Part shown: positions 8,232 to 16,578 of the stretch, piece by piece
How positions within the stretch are numbered: position 1 is the stretch's first letter
Layout: each line of letters opens with the position of its first letter
Assembly: GCA_018433975.1 (NCBI GenBank)
Contig: JAHDQE010000041.1
Location: 1 to 64,000 of the forward strand
Source: Ornatilinea sp.
GTDB taxonomy: Bacteria; Chloroflexota; Anaerolineae; Anaerolineales; Anaerolineaceae
Direction: 5' to 3'
Length of the DNA stretch: 64,000 nucleotides
Notes under the pieces: model-generated
The model's input: only the letters and a program-made list of their open reading frames with translations
Told to the model about the DNA's origin: nothing
Databases searched by the model: none
Made by a program: the position numbers and the translations under genes

Positions 8232-9761
8232 TTAGGATTGCCGTTGATTTTCGTAATCGACCACTTCGTGCATTAATTGATTCAACTGCTGGTAGGTCTG
8301 GCAGTATTTATCGAAATAAAAGTCGTAATCGGCTCGCGTGTCGGGTTTAGGAAGAATAACCTTGTCAAACTTAACCATCTGCGCGATAGCGGTGGGGAAA
8401 TCTTCAAAAATGCCGACACCCACCCCGGCCCAGATAGCGGCGCCGATGGCGGTTTGTTCCTTTTCCGCGACCAGGTGAATGGGCAGGCCAATCACATCCG
8501 CTAAGATTTGAGTGGCTAATTCGCTGCGCACCATGCCGCCACTGGCTGAAAATTTCACAATTTGATAACCGCGCTCGGCCAACAACTCTAAAAACTGGCG
8601 GATGCCAAAAGCAATGGCTTCATAGAATGCCCGCAAAATATGGGCCGGTGTGTGCCATAAGCCCAGCCCCCACAGCGCACCTCTGGCGTTGGGATCGTGA
8701 TAAATGGAGCGAGAGCCCTGAAAAAATTCCAGAGCCACCAACCCCTTGCTGCCGGGTGGTAACAAGGCGGCTTCTTTTTCGAGGCGGTTCTGGACTTGCT
8801 GAAAAGTGTCAGGGGATCCATCGGAGATTTTTGAGATAAACCATTGAACAACGCTGCCGGTGGTGGTTTGCCCTCCCCCTACCAGGTAATAGCCTTTAGC
8901 CAGAGCATCCGGGCGGGCCGAGATGGATGGACCAAGAGGAAAATCGGATTGGCACTGAATAACAGTCGAAGTGCCATGACTCATGCCGATTTCACCAACA
9001 TTAAAAGCGCCCAAACCTAACATACCGGCGGTAGCATCCATGCCACCCTGCACGACGCGAATATTTTCAGACAGGCCGGTTTTTTGAGCTACCTCCGCAG
9101 AAAGGTTGCCAATTACGGCACCGATTGGCAAAATAGTCTCAGGCCATTTTGAACGCGCCTCGGCCACGCCAACCTCTTCCAAAAAACCATCCGGCCAACC
9201 ACCTGCAGGTTCAGCGTAACTCCATTTGGCAACCATGTGGTTGTAACCTAATGTCCAGCGGCCTGTCAGATGATAGGTGAAGAAATCTGTTTGTTCCACA
9301 ATACGAAAAGCCCGATCGTAGGAATCGCGCTCATTGCGCATCAGCCATAACAACTTTGGCAACATCCATTGCGGAGAAACAGCTCCGCCCGCGTGAATCA
9401 GGACAGGGTTCTCTGTTCTGGCAATTTCCGCGGCTTCTTTTGCCGCCCGTTCATCCATCCACATCAGTGCCGGGCGAACAGGAAAACCATGCTCATCGAG
9501 AACAACCACGGTGCAGGAGGTGCAGGCATATGACAGGGCGACGATATCATCCACCCGCACCGCGGGGTTTCGCGCCAGCTGGGTTAATGCTTCCAGGGTC
9601 GCGTCCCACCATTCGGTAGGGTCCTGCTCCACGTAGCCGGGAGCTGAAAAATTCAAACTCTGAAACTTTATTATGGATTCAGCGAGCTTAACGCCATTCA
9701 CTTGAAAAACGCAGGCCCGAACGCTTTGGGTACCGACATCAATACCAATCAAAGATTTCAT
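8232..9761 (-). CDS. FGGY-family carbohydrate kinase
   Basis: 509 residues, normal for the family. The N-terminal phosphate loop is LIGIDVGTQSVRACVF, and the C-terminal domain carries the ATP-binding signature SASGGMVRSELATQILADV. FGGY kinases phosphorylate pentuloses, polyols or related sugars; this one resembles xylulokinase/ribulokinase-like members of unassigned substrate. It is expected to trap the sugar brought in by the neighbouring ABC transporter. It is part of the leftward operon between the BtpA-like gene (40 bp upstream) and the M19-like gene (29 bp downstream). Confidence 0.88.
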   Translation of the reverse strand: MKSLIGIDVGTQSVRACVFQVNGVKLAESIIKFQSLNFSAPGYVEQDPTEWWDATLEALTQLARNPAVRVDDIVALSYACTSCTVVVLDEHGFPVRPALMWMDERAAKEAAEIARTENPVLIHAGGAVSPQWMLPKLLWLMRNERDSYDRAFRIVEQTDFFTYHLTGRWTLGYNHMVAKWSYAEPAGGWPDGFLEEVGVAEARSKWPETILPIGAVIGNLSAEVAQKTGLSENIRVVQGGMDATAGMLGLGAFNVGEIGMSHGTSTVIQCQSDFPLGPSISARPDALAKGYYLVGGGQTTTGSVVQWFISKISDGSPDTFQQVQNRLEKEAALLPPGSKGLVALEFFQGSRSIYHDPNARGALWGLGLWHTPAHILRAFYEAIAFGIRQFLELLAERGYQIVKFSASGGMVRSELATQILADVIGLPIHLVAEKEQTAIGAAIWAGVGVGIFEDFPTAIAQMVKFDKVILPKPDTRADYDFYFDKYCQTYQQLNQLMHEVVDYENQRQS

Positions 9762-9801
9762 GTATTAAACCGATCTACCAGTATGCGAAGTTGAGAAAAA
9801 A

Positions 9802-10593
9802 TTAATCCAGAATGGGGCGCACGAGCTTCATGAACCGGGCTGTTCTTTCGGCGTCGACGGGATTTAACAATTTGCCATCTTCATGTAAACACGAGGCGAT
9901 TACTGCTCCATCCGCGTTTTCGAGCAATGATTGAACATTCGAAAAAGAAGTCCCGGATCCAACCACGAGAGGCAAGCCTCCGGCTGCCGCTTTTACTTTT
10001 TGAAAAATCAAAGGGTCACAAGCCGGCAGAGTAAAAGCTTCGACCAGTGTGTTTTCAACAATGCTTCTGGCTTCTTCTTCAGGAGAGCGGTCTACCAGTT
10101 GAGGACCAAGAATTGAAGAGAGGTTATGAAGAAAATAAGGGGTTCGACTACCGAGATTGGCGCGTTCCCGAAAGATTGCCGGCCCCTGGGTTTCGATAAT
10201 GCCCATATTGGTGGAGTAATTACCAGAAAACAGGCCGCGGATAAATGACGCCCCGGTAGCATGAGCGATAGCATGGCCCGCCATGGCGTCGATCAGGGCG
10301 TTTACCCCGAACGGGATGGAAATATTCTGTTTTACTTCCTGAACGATGGCCGTGAAAGCAGCGAGGCCTTCCTGGGGTAACCGCTGAACATAAGGCATAT
10401 CCGCCTCATTGGTAAACAACAAGGCACTGACGCCCTGATCAGCCAGAATTTGCGCGTCACGTTTAGCCCTTTGAATAATCTTTTTCACGCCCCCTTCCCG
10501 ATCATATAAGGGGCTGCCGGGCAATGGGAGAAAATGAACAGCGGCGATAATGTATTTTGACGAAGAGAATATTGAAGCAAATGTTGGGTTCAT
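9802..10593 (-). CDS. BtpA/SgcQ-family protein
   Basis: Starting at the ATG at 10593, chosen for the SD AAAGGTGG placed 8 bases upstream, the protein has 263 residues. The frame is open to 10659, which would overlap the regulator gene. The pattern IIAAVHFLPLPGSPLYD, followed by a TIM-barrel-like alternation and PLVVGSGTSFSNVQSLL, is that of the BtpA/SgcQ family. Its members occur in photosystem I assembly (BtpA) and in sugar operons (SgcQ), where an epimerase or aldolase-like role has been suggested but not shown. Here the operon context favours the carbohydrate role. Confidence 0.85.
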   Translation of the reverse strand: MNPTFASIFSSSKYIIAAVHFLPLPGSPLYDREGGVKKIIQRAKRDAQILADQGVSALLFTNEADMPYVQRLPQEGLAAFTAIVQEVKQNISIPFGVNALIDAMAGHAIAHATGASFIRGLFSGNYSTNMGIIETQGPAIFRERANLGSRTPYFLHNLSSILGPQLVDRSPEEEARSIVENTLVEAFTLPACDPLIFQKVKAAAGGLPLVVGSGTSFSNVQSLLENADGAVIASCLHEDGKLLNPVDAERTARFMKLVRPILD

Positions 10594-10633
10594 GTCTTCT
10601 ACCACCTTTTTATTCGGATAAAAATAAGATTTT

Positions 10634-11302
10634 TCAGAACAATTCACCAGGCAAATCAATTTTGGTTACATCACCAAAAATGTTCTGCCCGTGTTTCATT
10701 AATAGGTTTCTGGCTTTTTTAGAATCGTGTTCGTTAAGCGCTGCAACGATTTCCTGATGAGCAGAAAAAGATTCCCGCAATCTGTCGGAAATACGATACT
10801 GGTTTCTTCGTAAATCTGAAAGCTTGGATTGATCGTTGAGGTTTTCAATTATCTGGATTAGATTTTTGTTGCCACATTCATCATTCAGAATGGTGTGAAA
10901 TTCTTCATCGATGGCGGCATAGGCTTCGGTGTCACTTTCATTTATCGCCGCCTGCATTTGTCCCAGCAAGGCTTCAATGCGCTCCAGAGATTTTTCAGAG
11001 ATATTTTGAGCTGTCAAGCCAGCCGCGAAGGCTTCCAGTACTTGGCGGATGACAAAAATCTCCCGGGCGTCTTCCCAGGTAAAGGTTCCCACATAAGCGC
11101 CAACGTTTGGCACAATGCGGATCAGGCGTTCGCTGGATAAAATATGCAGGGCTTCGCGCACCGGGGTGCGGCTGACTCCAAACCTTTCCGCCAATTCCAT
11201 TTCACCAAGAGGGGTATCACTGGGGAGAGCTCCTGAGCGGATTTCTTCTTTCAATTTTTGATAAATAATGGTTGAAGTTTTGGTGCGTTTTGATCTGGGC
11301 AT
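10634..11302 (-). CDS. GntR-family regulator, FadR/FCD subfamily
   Basis: 222 residues. An N-terminal winged helix-turn-helix (about 8-75, with ELAERFGVSRTPVREALHIL) is followed by an all-helical FCD ligand domain (about 80-205) keeping the metal-site His residues in DEEFHTIL, SAHQEIV and LMKHGQ. It is the first gene of the island operon. A perfect palindrome at 11340-11351, matching the FCD-type pattern TTGTATACAA, overlaps its own -10 box, so it likely represses the operon until the sugar or its phosphate binds. Confidence 0.92.
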   Translation of the reverse strand: MPRSKRTKTSTIIYQKLKEEIRSGALPSDTPLGEMELAERFGVSRTPVREALHILSSERLIRIVPNVGAYVGTFTWEDAREIFVIRQVLEAFAAGLTAQNISEKSLERIEALLGQMQAAINESDTEAYAAIDEEFHTILNDECGNKNLIQIIENLNDQSKLSDLRRNQYRISDRLRESFSAHQEIVAALNEHDSKKARNLLMKHGQNIFGDVTKIDLPGELF

Positions 11303-11339
11303 AATTTTCCTGTATTATTTGTATTTCTATTGTATTTTC

Positions 11340-11378
11340 ATTGTATACAATTATAGGGATTTCAAAAGCTATTGTCAA
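11340..11378 (-). promoter_or_regulatory. promoter and operator of the island sugar operon
   Basis: On the minus strand TTGACA (11378-11373) and TATAAT (11355-11350) are separated by exactly 17 bp, a consensus sigma-70-type promoter. The 12-bp palindrome ATTGTATACAAT (11340-11351) overlaps the end of the -10 box and the start region. Three further TGTATT half-sites lie between 11310 and 11336 at 9-11-bp steps. This arrangement fits autorepression by the FCD-GntR protein encoded directly downstream. Confidence 0.8.
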
Positions 11379-11856
11379 GTAGCACTTTCTAGCAACGCCC
11401 TCCTTTTTGCACACAATTTATTATGGTTTCTGGAAGGCGGCTGAGCTGGTATCTTAAAGAGAACCGCCCCTCAAGTGATGTGCTTGGGTGAGAAATACTT
11501 CCTATACCTGAGGGGAAAAGGGATATTTTTAATGATGAACATTTTCTGTTATGGAAAATATTAGAAGAAAGACCGGAGTTTTATAATTATTTCAAAAAAG
11601 ACAATATTATTTTAAGTAAAATAACAGCATAAATAATGTGACCCGGTAGGAACAATCCATTTCCCGCTTGGTCGTAGGTTCGAATCCTACCGAGTTTATA
11701 ATCTTCACATTCATAAAAGTTTATTAACCATAAGTCCCACCGGGGGATAGTTACCACCGTACGAATGCTGCCAGACTTTTAGAGGTTTTTCTATCTCAGG
11801 CGGGGCCTAATTCAAGAATCTATCTTTTCTATGCCAATCTATTTTTATGGAGCGTC
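11379..11856. other. right end of the genomic island and junction
   Basis: Contains a long-range hairpin (CCCCTCA 11467-11473 with TGAGGGG 11509-11515). It also contains a short AT-rich open frame at 11492-11632 reading like the tail of a lost protein (LLWKILEERPEFYNYFKKDN), and the tRNA fragment at 11664-11692. CGGTAGGA at 11644-11651 is the inverse of TCCTACCG inside the tRNA fragment, so the junction itself can form a stem. No intact gene is seen. Confidence 0.5.
11664..11692 (+). repeat. attR-like tRNA 3'-fragment
   Basis: Exact 29-base copy of 2554-2582. It has the T-arm but no anticodon, D-arm or 5' acceptor strand, so it is not a functional tRNA. It marks the far end of the integrated island. 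Confidence 0.85.
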
Positions 11857-12612
11857 ATGTCCTCAAATTTTGTTTTACGACCCAATGCGATTCCCGTTTA
11901 CAGCTTTTTGAGCTTTATCCAATCCCGGCAGCCAGAAGGGGGGGCTTCCCGCAGGCCGAAGATTTTGGACTGCGGGGCCGGCGGGGCGGTGCCTCCGCTG
12001 GGGTTGTTCCACCGGCACGGCTTTGATCCCTGGGGGATGGATGCTTCCAGGGCGCAACTACAGCGAGCCGCGGATTTCGCCCACGACAAAGCGGTTGAAC
12101 TGCACTGCTGCCAGGGGGATATGCGTCAAATCCCTTTCAGCGACCGATCCTTTGCGTATGTCTACGAACACTATTCCATGTGCCATTTAAGTAAGAAAGA
12201 TACTTGTGCCGCCATTCACGAAATGTACCGGGTTTTAAAGAAGGGCGGCCTTTGTTTTTTGGGTTTTATTTCCGTAGATACCTGGCCCAGGTCCGCTTTT
12301 GGACAGGAGAAAGGGCAGGGGGAATATTGGGGAGAGGAGGCGGGGAACAAAGATACCCTGCACAGCCTTTTTACGGACGGGGAGGCGGAAGACATGCTCT
12401 CGGGGTGGGAAATCCTCCAGAGCGAGAAAAGGGTGCGCTTTCTCCGGGAAAAAGCTCTGGATACTTCTTTCGACGCCTGGATGGGGTACTATCCGGAGGC
12501 TCGGGAGCGGTATACAAAAGAATCGTGGGGGAGAGAATATCCTCACCGTACACAGTATTTCCAATATGTGCATCTTTATTATTATCTCAGAAAACCGGGG
12601 GAATCATTGTAA
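11857..12612 (+). CDS. class I SAM-dependent methyltransferase
   Basis: 251 residues with the Rossmann-like methyltransferase motifs: ILDCGAGGAVPPL (motif I, about 36-48), an acidic strand end in GMDASRAQL, GDMRQIPFSDRSF (motif III region) and YRVLKKGGLCFLGF (post-motif). The substrate is unknown. It is the first gene outside the island and is followed after 52 bp by a lipoprotein gene, so the two may be co-transcribed. Confidence 0.82.
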   Translation: MSSNFVLRPNAIPVYSFLSFIQSRQPEGGASRRPKILDCGAGGAVPPLGLFHRHGFDPWGMDASRAQLQRAADFAHDKAVELHCCQGDMRQIPFSDRSFAYVYEHYSMCHLSKKDTCAAIHEMYRVLKKGGLCFLGFISVDTWPRSAFGQEKGQGEYWGEEAGNKDTLHSLFTDGEAEDMLSGWEILQSEKRVRFLREKALDTSFDAWMGYYPEARERYTKESWGREYPHRTQYFQYVHLYYYLRKPGESL

Positions 12613-12664
12613 TCGCCGGTTTGCCTTTTCTATCCTATCCCGACGTTCTCGGAGCAGTCCCGTT

Positions 12665-13819
12665 ATGAAGAATCAAAAATCTCTCTTTCTCGTTTTGATC
12701 TTTGCCATCCTGATCTCGTCCTGTAACGCTGCCGGCCCAAAGGCGGTTGAAGACACAACCGGCACCGCCTCTCCCAACCCGGCGGAAGAGCTGCTTTCTT
12801 ACATCCCGGCGGAATGGATCGACCAGCACCCGGCCGAGGCAAACGGCCCGATGCTTTATTTCCTGGATTTTGAGGCAATGTCCCGCGATCTGGACCTGCC
12901 GGACGTGAGCGGCGCGGATGACCGGCAGGCCAAACTTCCCCTGATCACCGGGATCGCCAACCAGGGACTGCCCTTCACACCCGACCGGATTGATCCAATG
13001 TCCGGCAGCAGCTTTTCCGATTGGGGTTGGGACATCGCCGATGTATCGCAGGCCCTCTTTTGCCCGGATAAAAACGTCTCCATTCTTCGCGGCTTGTTTT
13101 CTGTGGAATCCGTGACCGGAGCGCTCGGCGGGAAAGGTTATTCGTCCGTTCAATCCGGCAAATTCATCCTGTTTACGGAGCCCACGGAAACGCAGTCGTT
13201 CGCCGTCTCACAAGACATGATCCTGATCGCGCCCTCGCGGGACGAACTGGAAAGGATGGTTCAACCGAAATCGAGCACAGAGGATAAAGCCGGCGACCTG
13301 CCACAGGTCCGGCAGCTTATTTCCCTTTCCGATTCCCCACACGGTTTCATCCTTATCCCCAGCGGCGATCTCACTGTAATGGAAGAGCGCCTTGGTTTTT
13401 CCCCGTTTTGGGACCAACGCTCTTATACCTATGACTAGGATTTCGCGATCATCGCATTCCGCTCCGCGAAGGGAAGCACCCGGATGGATATTGGCTATTG
13501 GTTCCCGACGGATCAGGACGCAGCGGCGAACCTTTCCTTTGTCCGTGAAGCACTTACAGAGAGCCCATCCCTTCGCTTTCCATCCGTAACCTGGGCGGAT
13601 CTGATGACGCTGGAATCGGTTACGGATGAGGGGAACCTTGTGGTTGCGCAAGCGACGACAGCAGGCGAGACTTTCCTGGGAACATCCATCAATTCCCGCG
13701 ATTACTATGGTTTCCTCCCCGCCAGGCCTGTGGAGCCGGATTCTTCACTGCAGGCCCAGGTTGTTCTCCCTTTTCTCAATCGGTTTCGATGTACAATGAA
13801 AAAAGTAGAGTTAACTTAA
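12665..13819 (+). pseudogene. lipoprotein gene interrupted by an in-frame amber codon
   Basis: A lipoprotein signal (MKNQKSLFLVLIFAILISSC) opens a frame that is stopped by TAG at 13436-13438 after 257 codons. It then continues in exactly the same frame (DFAIIAFRSAKG, then MDIGYWFPTDQD) for another 126 codons to TAA at 13819. No SD or good start precedes the second part. The simplest reading is one 383-residue exported lipoprotein with a nonsense mutation; sequencing error or readthrough are alternatives. The upstream half has no recognisable domain and is rich in Asp/Pro. Function unknown. Confidence 0.7.
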
Positions 13820-13879
13820 TCGGGATGCTGCGGTAAACGGATTGGTCTGCCTTGCTTTTTGCGAAAGGAGAAAGTGGAT

Positions 13880-14158
13880 ATGGCTTCCCAGAAGATTGAA
13901 GATTATCTGGTCCTGCTTGTGATCCGCCGGACGGCAAAGCGCCGGGACACGATGGTTACCGGAATGGTATTCCTTATTTCGTTCCTGGCTATGTTCGCTC
14001 TTGGAATGCTCGGCCGGTTAACCGGAAGGTCTTTGTATCTTGCGGCGGGAATGGTGACCGCGTTTGGGTTTGCCTACCTGACAGCGATGGTTAAACTTGA
14101 AACCCTCAAAGGGAATATCGAGCTGGTGGATAATTTTCTGCGGATGAATGAAGAATGA
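13880..14158 (+). CDS. small two-helix membrane protein, unknown function
   Basis: The ATG at 13880 has the SD AAAGGAG 9 bases upstream; the frame is open to a TTG at 13859 but that start lacks an SD. The 92-residue product has a charged N terminus (KIEDYLVLLVIRRTAKRRD), two transmembrane segments (about 27-45 and 53-71) and an acidic tail. I do not recognise the family. It follows the interrupted lipoprotein gene by 60 bp. Confidence 0.65.
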   Translation: MASQKIEDYLVLLVIRRTAKRRDTMVTGMVFLISFLAMFALGMLGRLTGRSLYLAAGMVTAFGFAYLTAMVKLETLKGNIELVDNFLRMNEE

Positions 14159-14300
14159 TCCGGCAGTTATTCGGGAAAATCTCGAAGCCACGGTTTTTTT
14201 TGGTCTCTGAAATCTTTTCCGATAACACTCTTATTTTTAGCAGTACGAAGTGAATTCCTCCTGAAGGACATTTCAGGGACGGTAACCGTCTGCGTAATAA

Positions 14301-14329
14301 AAAGGACCACCTGTTGCCGGTGGTCCTTT
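14301..14329 (-). terminator. terminator of the ribose-type ABC operon
   Basis: An 11-bp perfect stem (14301-14311 with 14319-14329) is followed on the minus strand by TTTTATT, 20 bp beyond the stop of the ADP-ribosylglycohydrolase gene. Confidence 0.85.
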
Positions 14330-14349
14330 GCTCGTTAAAAAGGTGCTAA

Positions 14350-15405
14350 TTATTTTGCCGCGAGATCGGTCAGGCGCTGGGCATATTGTTCCAGCCCTAA
14401 ATGGTTAACTTCCTCTACAAAATCCAGCATTTCCCGAGAGATACCCTCGATCCCTGTAAAAGCACCCGCTATTGCCCCCGCTACGGAAGCCACGGTGTCG
14501 GTGTCGCCGCCAATGGAGGCTGCGATTTGCATTGTCAGCATCGGATCGCCTTTGCAGGCATAAAACACTCCTAAAGCAGCCGGCAGGGTCTCGGCAGCCG
14601 GCAGATATGACCCGATATAATCCTCAACCAGTACTGCGGCTTCCATTGGGTCCGAGGCTTTATCCACCAGTTCAACGGCCAGTTCGATCCTGCGGGCGAC
14701 AGAAGCGGAAGGGATAATATAGCCTTTTTCCTTTCCTTCTTTGCTCCCGTACTCCGCGCCTCTGATCGCTGCTTCAACTACAGATCCCAGGGAGGCATCC
14801 TTGCTCAAAGCTTCAGCAACCGCAGCAGCCTGACCACAAGCCGCCGAAATCGCCACGTCTGTCCTGTGGGTGGGGAAGATCAGAGGAAAAACAATTTTAT
14901 CCGCTTTTTCCGGGTTGCCCGGATTTACCATCCCGGCCGGGGCAATGCGCATGACTGCACCGTTTGAGGAGCCGACCCCCGCATACCCGCGAGAAAGGTC
15001 CGCCTCCCAGGTTTCCCCCCTGGATGTATAATCCATTATTCGCTTGAAAGCAGCTTTTGTTGTATCTCCGAATACCTCTCCCGGCAGCCACAGATCTTCA
15101 TTCTTTTCAGCCCAATCATTTAAGCTTTTCACCACATCATCAACAGCAGGATTCCCATTGGTTTGGAGAAGGATCTCCGCGGTAACTAAGGACAAAATCG
15201 TATCATCGGTTACCTGTCCTGCCTTGTATCCTATGTGAATGAAATCATCTTCAAACGCGGGCAGCATGCGATCAACCAAACCACCGTATCGTACTTGAAT
15301 TTCTTCTTTTGCCATGTCATGAACCGGAAAACCCAGCGCATCTCCAATGGCTATGCCTGCCAAACTGCCATAAATTTTGGTAAAAAGCTCGTTTCTCATG
15401 ATCAC
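14350..15405 (-). CDS. ADP-ribosylglycohydrolase (DraG-like) family protein
   Basis: 351 residues. The binuclear-metal motifs are intact: GDALGFPVHD near residue 18-27, TDDTILSLVTAE near 66-77 and GGDTDTVASVAGAIAGA near 298-314. Family members hydrolyse N- or O-glycosidic bonds of ADP-ribose on proteins or related ribosides. The gene overlaps the upstream binding-protein gene by 4 bp and closes an operon with a ribose-type ABC transporter and a PfkB kinase. A role in splitting an imported riboside is therefore more plausible than protein de-ADP-ribosylation (inference). Confidence 0.88.
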   Translation of the reverse strand: MIMRNELFTKIYGSLAGIAIGDALGFPVHDMAKEEIQVRYGGLVDRMLPAFEDDFIHIGYKAGQVTDDTILSLVTAEILLQTNGNPAVDDVVKSLNDWAEKNEDLWLPGEVFGDTTKAAFKRIMDYTSRGETWEADLSRGYAGVGSSNGAVMRIAPAGMVNPGNPEKADKIVFPLIFPTHRTDVAISAACGQAAAVAEALSKDASLGSVVEAAIRGAEYGSKEGKEKGYIIPSASVARRIELAVELVDKASDPMEAAVLVEDYIGSYLPAAETLPAALGVFYACKGDPMLTMQIAASIGGDTDTVASVAGAIAGAFTGIEGISREMLDFVEEVNHLGLEQYAQRLTDLAAK

Positions 15406-16514
15406 TTCCAGTCTTCCATTTCAGCGACGTTGTCTGCTGAAACCAGTACACTAATAATGTGGGTAGAACTGATATCCATATCGTTTATTGCCATGACAGC
15501 GAAATAAGCCGAGATCATGCCTTCCATATAGGGCGAGAAAGCTACGCTGGCTGCCATTCGTCCGTCTTTGATGGCTTCTTTGGCCTCTTCAATGAAGTCG
15601 GTACCTACGATCAATACCTGGCCTTCTTTGCCTGCGGCGGCGATCGCTTCGTAAGCAGCCAGCGCCATCACGTCATTGGCGCAATAAATTCCGGCCAGAT
15701 CGGGATTGGCCTGCAGGATATTGGTGGTTGCATCCAACGCTTTGCGGCGGTCCCAATCCCCGGCCTGTACGGAAACCAATTCGATGTTTTCCGCTGCTTC
15801 AAAGGTGTCTTTAGCGCCGTTGCGGCGGGCCTCGCCCTGCGGCGAACCGAGCAAACCTTCAATAATGGCGACCTTTCCGCCCTGTTCTCCCAGTTGTTCC
15901 ACGATATATTGGGCACCCAGCATACCCTGTTCGTAATAGTCGAGTGTGCTGCCCTGATAGAGCTTCCCGCCGCCTTCTTCAACAGCTTTGATATCGATGC
16001 GTCCATCGGGATCGATCATAGGGATACCTGCTTTGCTGCCCTTGATAATGCAGGGGACCAGATTCTGTTCGGTAATCGTGTTTACCACGATGGCGTCATA
16101 TCCGGTTGCGACCATGCTTTCACAGGTGTTGAGCTGTCCGGCGATATCATCTTCACTTGGGCCGGTCTGAATATCCACATCAATCCCTAATTCTGCCGCG
16201 GTGTCCGTCCAGCCTTCCTGCACCGTTATCCAGTATGGATTGGCAAGCGTAATGAGGAGAGCACCAATTTTCAAGCCTTCTTCCGGTTCTTCGAGTCCGG
16301 AAGCGGCGATGGATTCCTGAATATCTTCAATGGTTTCCGTGAACAATGTTGCTTCAGTCGTTTCGACCGTTTCAGCGGTTTCACTTGCCTCTTCAGCGAC
16401 TTCTTCCTGAGCGGGTTCCACCACTTCCGGTGCTTGTGGTTCAGCCGGACCACATGCCGAGACAAAAAGCATGGCGAGTACGAGGATAAGAATAGTTACC
16501 GATTTTGTTTTCAT
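15402..16514 (-). CDS. substrate-binding lipoprotein of ribose-type ABC transporter
   Basis: 370 residues with a signal peptide ending in the lipobox LFVSAC, a low-complexity Glu/Thr/Val linker (about 25-75) and a periplasmic-binding-protein type I fold (GALLITLANPYWITVQEGW; GIYCANDVMALAAYEAI). This is the RbsB-like class that binds ribose, other pentoses, nucleosides or autoinducers. It directly precedes the glycohydrolase and follows the permease gene. Ligand not determinable by eye. Confidence 0.9.
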   Translation of the reverse strand: MKTKSVTILILVLAMLFVSACGPAEPQAPEVVEPAQEEVAEEASETAETVETTEATLFTETIEDIQESIAASGLEEPEEGLKIGALLITLANPYWITVQEGWTDTAAELGIDVDIQTGPSEDDIAGQLNTCESMVATGYDAIVVNTITEQNLVPCIIKGSKAGIPMIDPDGRIDIKAVEEGGGKLYQGSTLDYYEQGMLGAQYIVEQLGEQGGKVAIIEGLLGSPQGEARRNGAKDTFEAAENIELVSVQAGDWDRRKALDATTNILQANPDLAGIYCANDVMALAAYEAIAAAGKEGQVLIVGTDFIEEAKEAIKDGRMAASVAFSPYMEGMISAYFAVMAINDMDISSTHIISVLVSADNVAEMEDWK

Positions 16515-16578
16515 TTAATCTCCTTTTTTGGTGTTTTTGGGTATGTTGGACTTACATGGTGAGCTTATTTTTTCTTGA

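Larger units (their letters stand above)
2554..11692. mobile_element. tRNA-integrated genomic island carrying a sugar-catabolic operon
   Basis: The 29 bases at 2554-2582 (3' half of the tRNA) recur without mismatch and in the same orientation at 11664-11692, the classical footprint of tyrosine-recombinase integration that rebuilds the tRNA at one end and leaves a fragment at the other. A tyrosine integrase remnant lies near the tRNA end, as is usual. Contents: an AT-rich orphan gene, the integrase fragment, two ABC permeases, a binding protein, an M19-like protein, an FGGY kinase, a BtpA/SgcQ protein and a GntR regulator. Because the integrase is truncated, the island is probably no longer mobile by itself. 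The island extent is inferred from the repeats. Confidence 0.75.

Noticed and set aside
11664..11692. Second tRNA
   Set aside because: Only the 3' half is present; no anticodon, D-arm or acceptor 5' strand. It is an attachment-site copy.
12299..12664. N-terminal extension of the lipoprotein frame into the methyltransferase
   Set aside because: It would bury the lipoprotein signal peptide and overlaps a well-supported gene; the ATG at 12665 fits the signal sequence.
15459..16190. Plus-strand open frame of 243 codons opposite the ribose-type binding protein
   Set aside because: Antisense shadow of a clear RbsB-like gene; no SD and no recognisable pattern.
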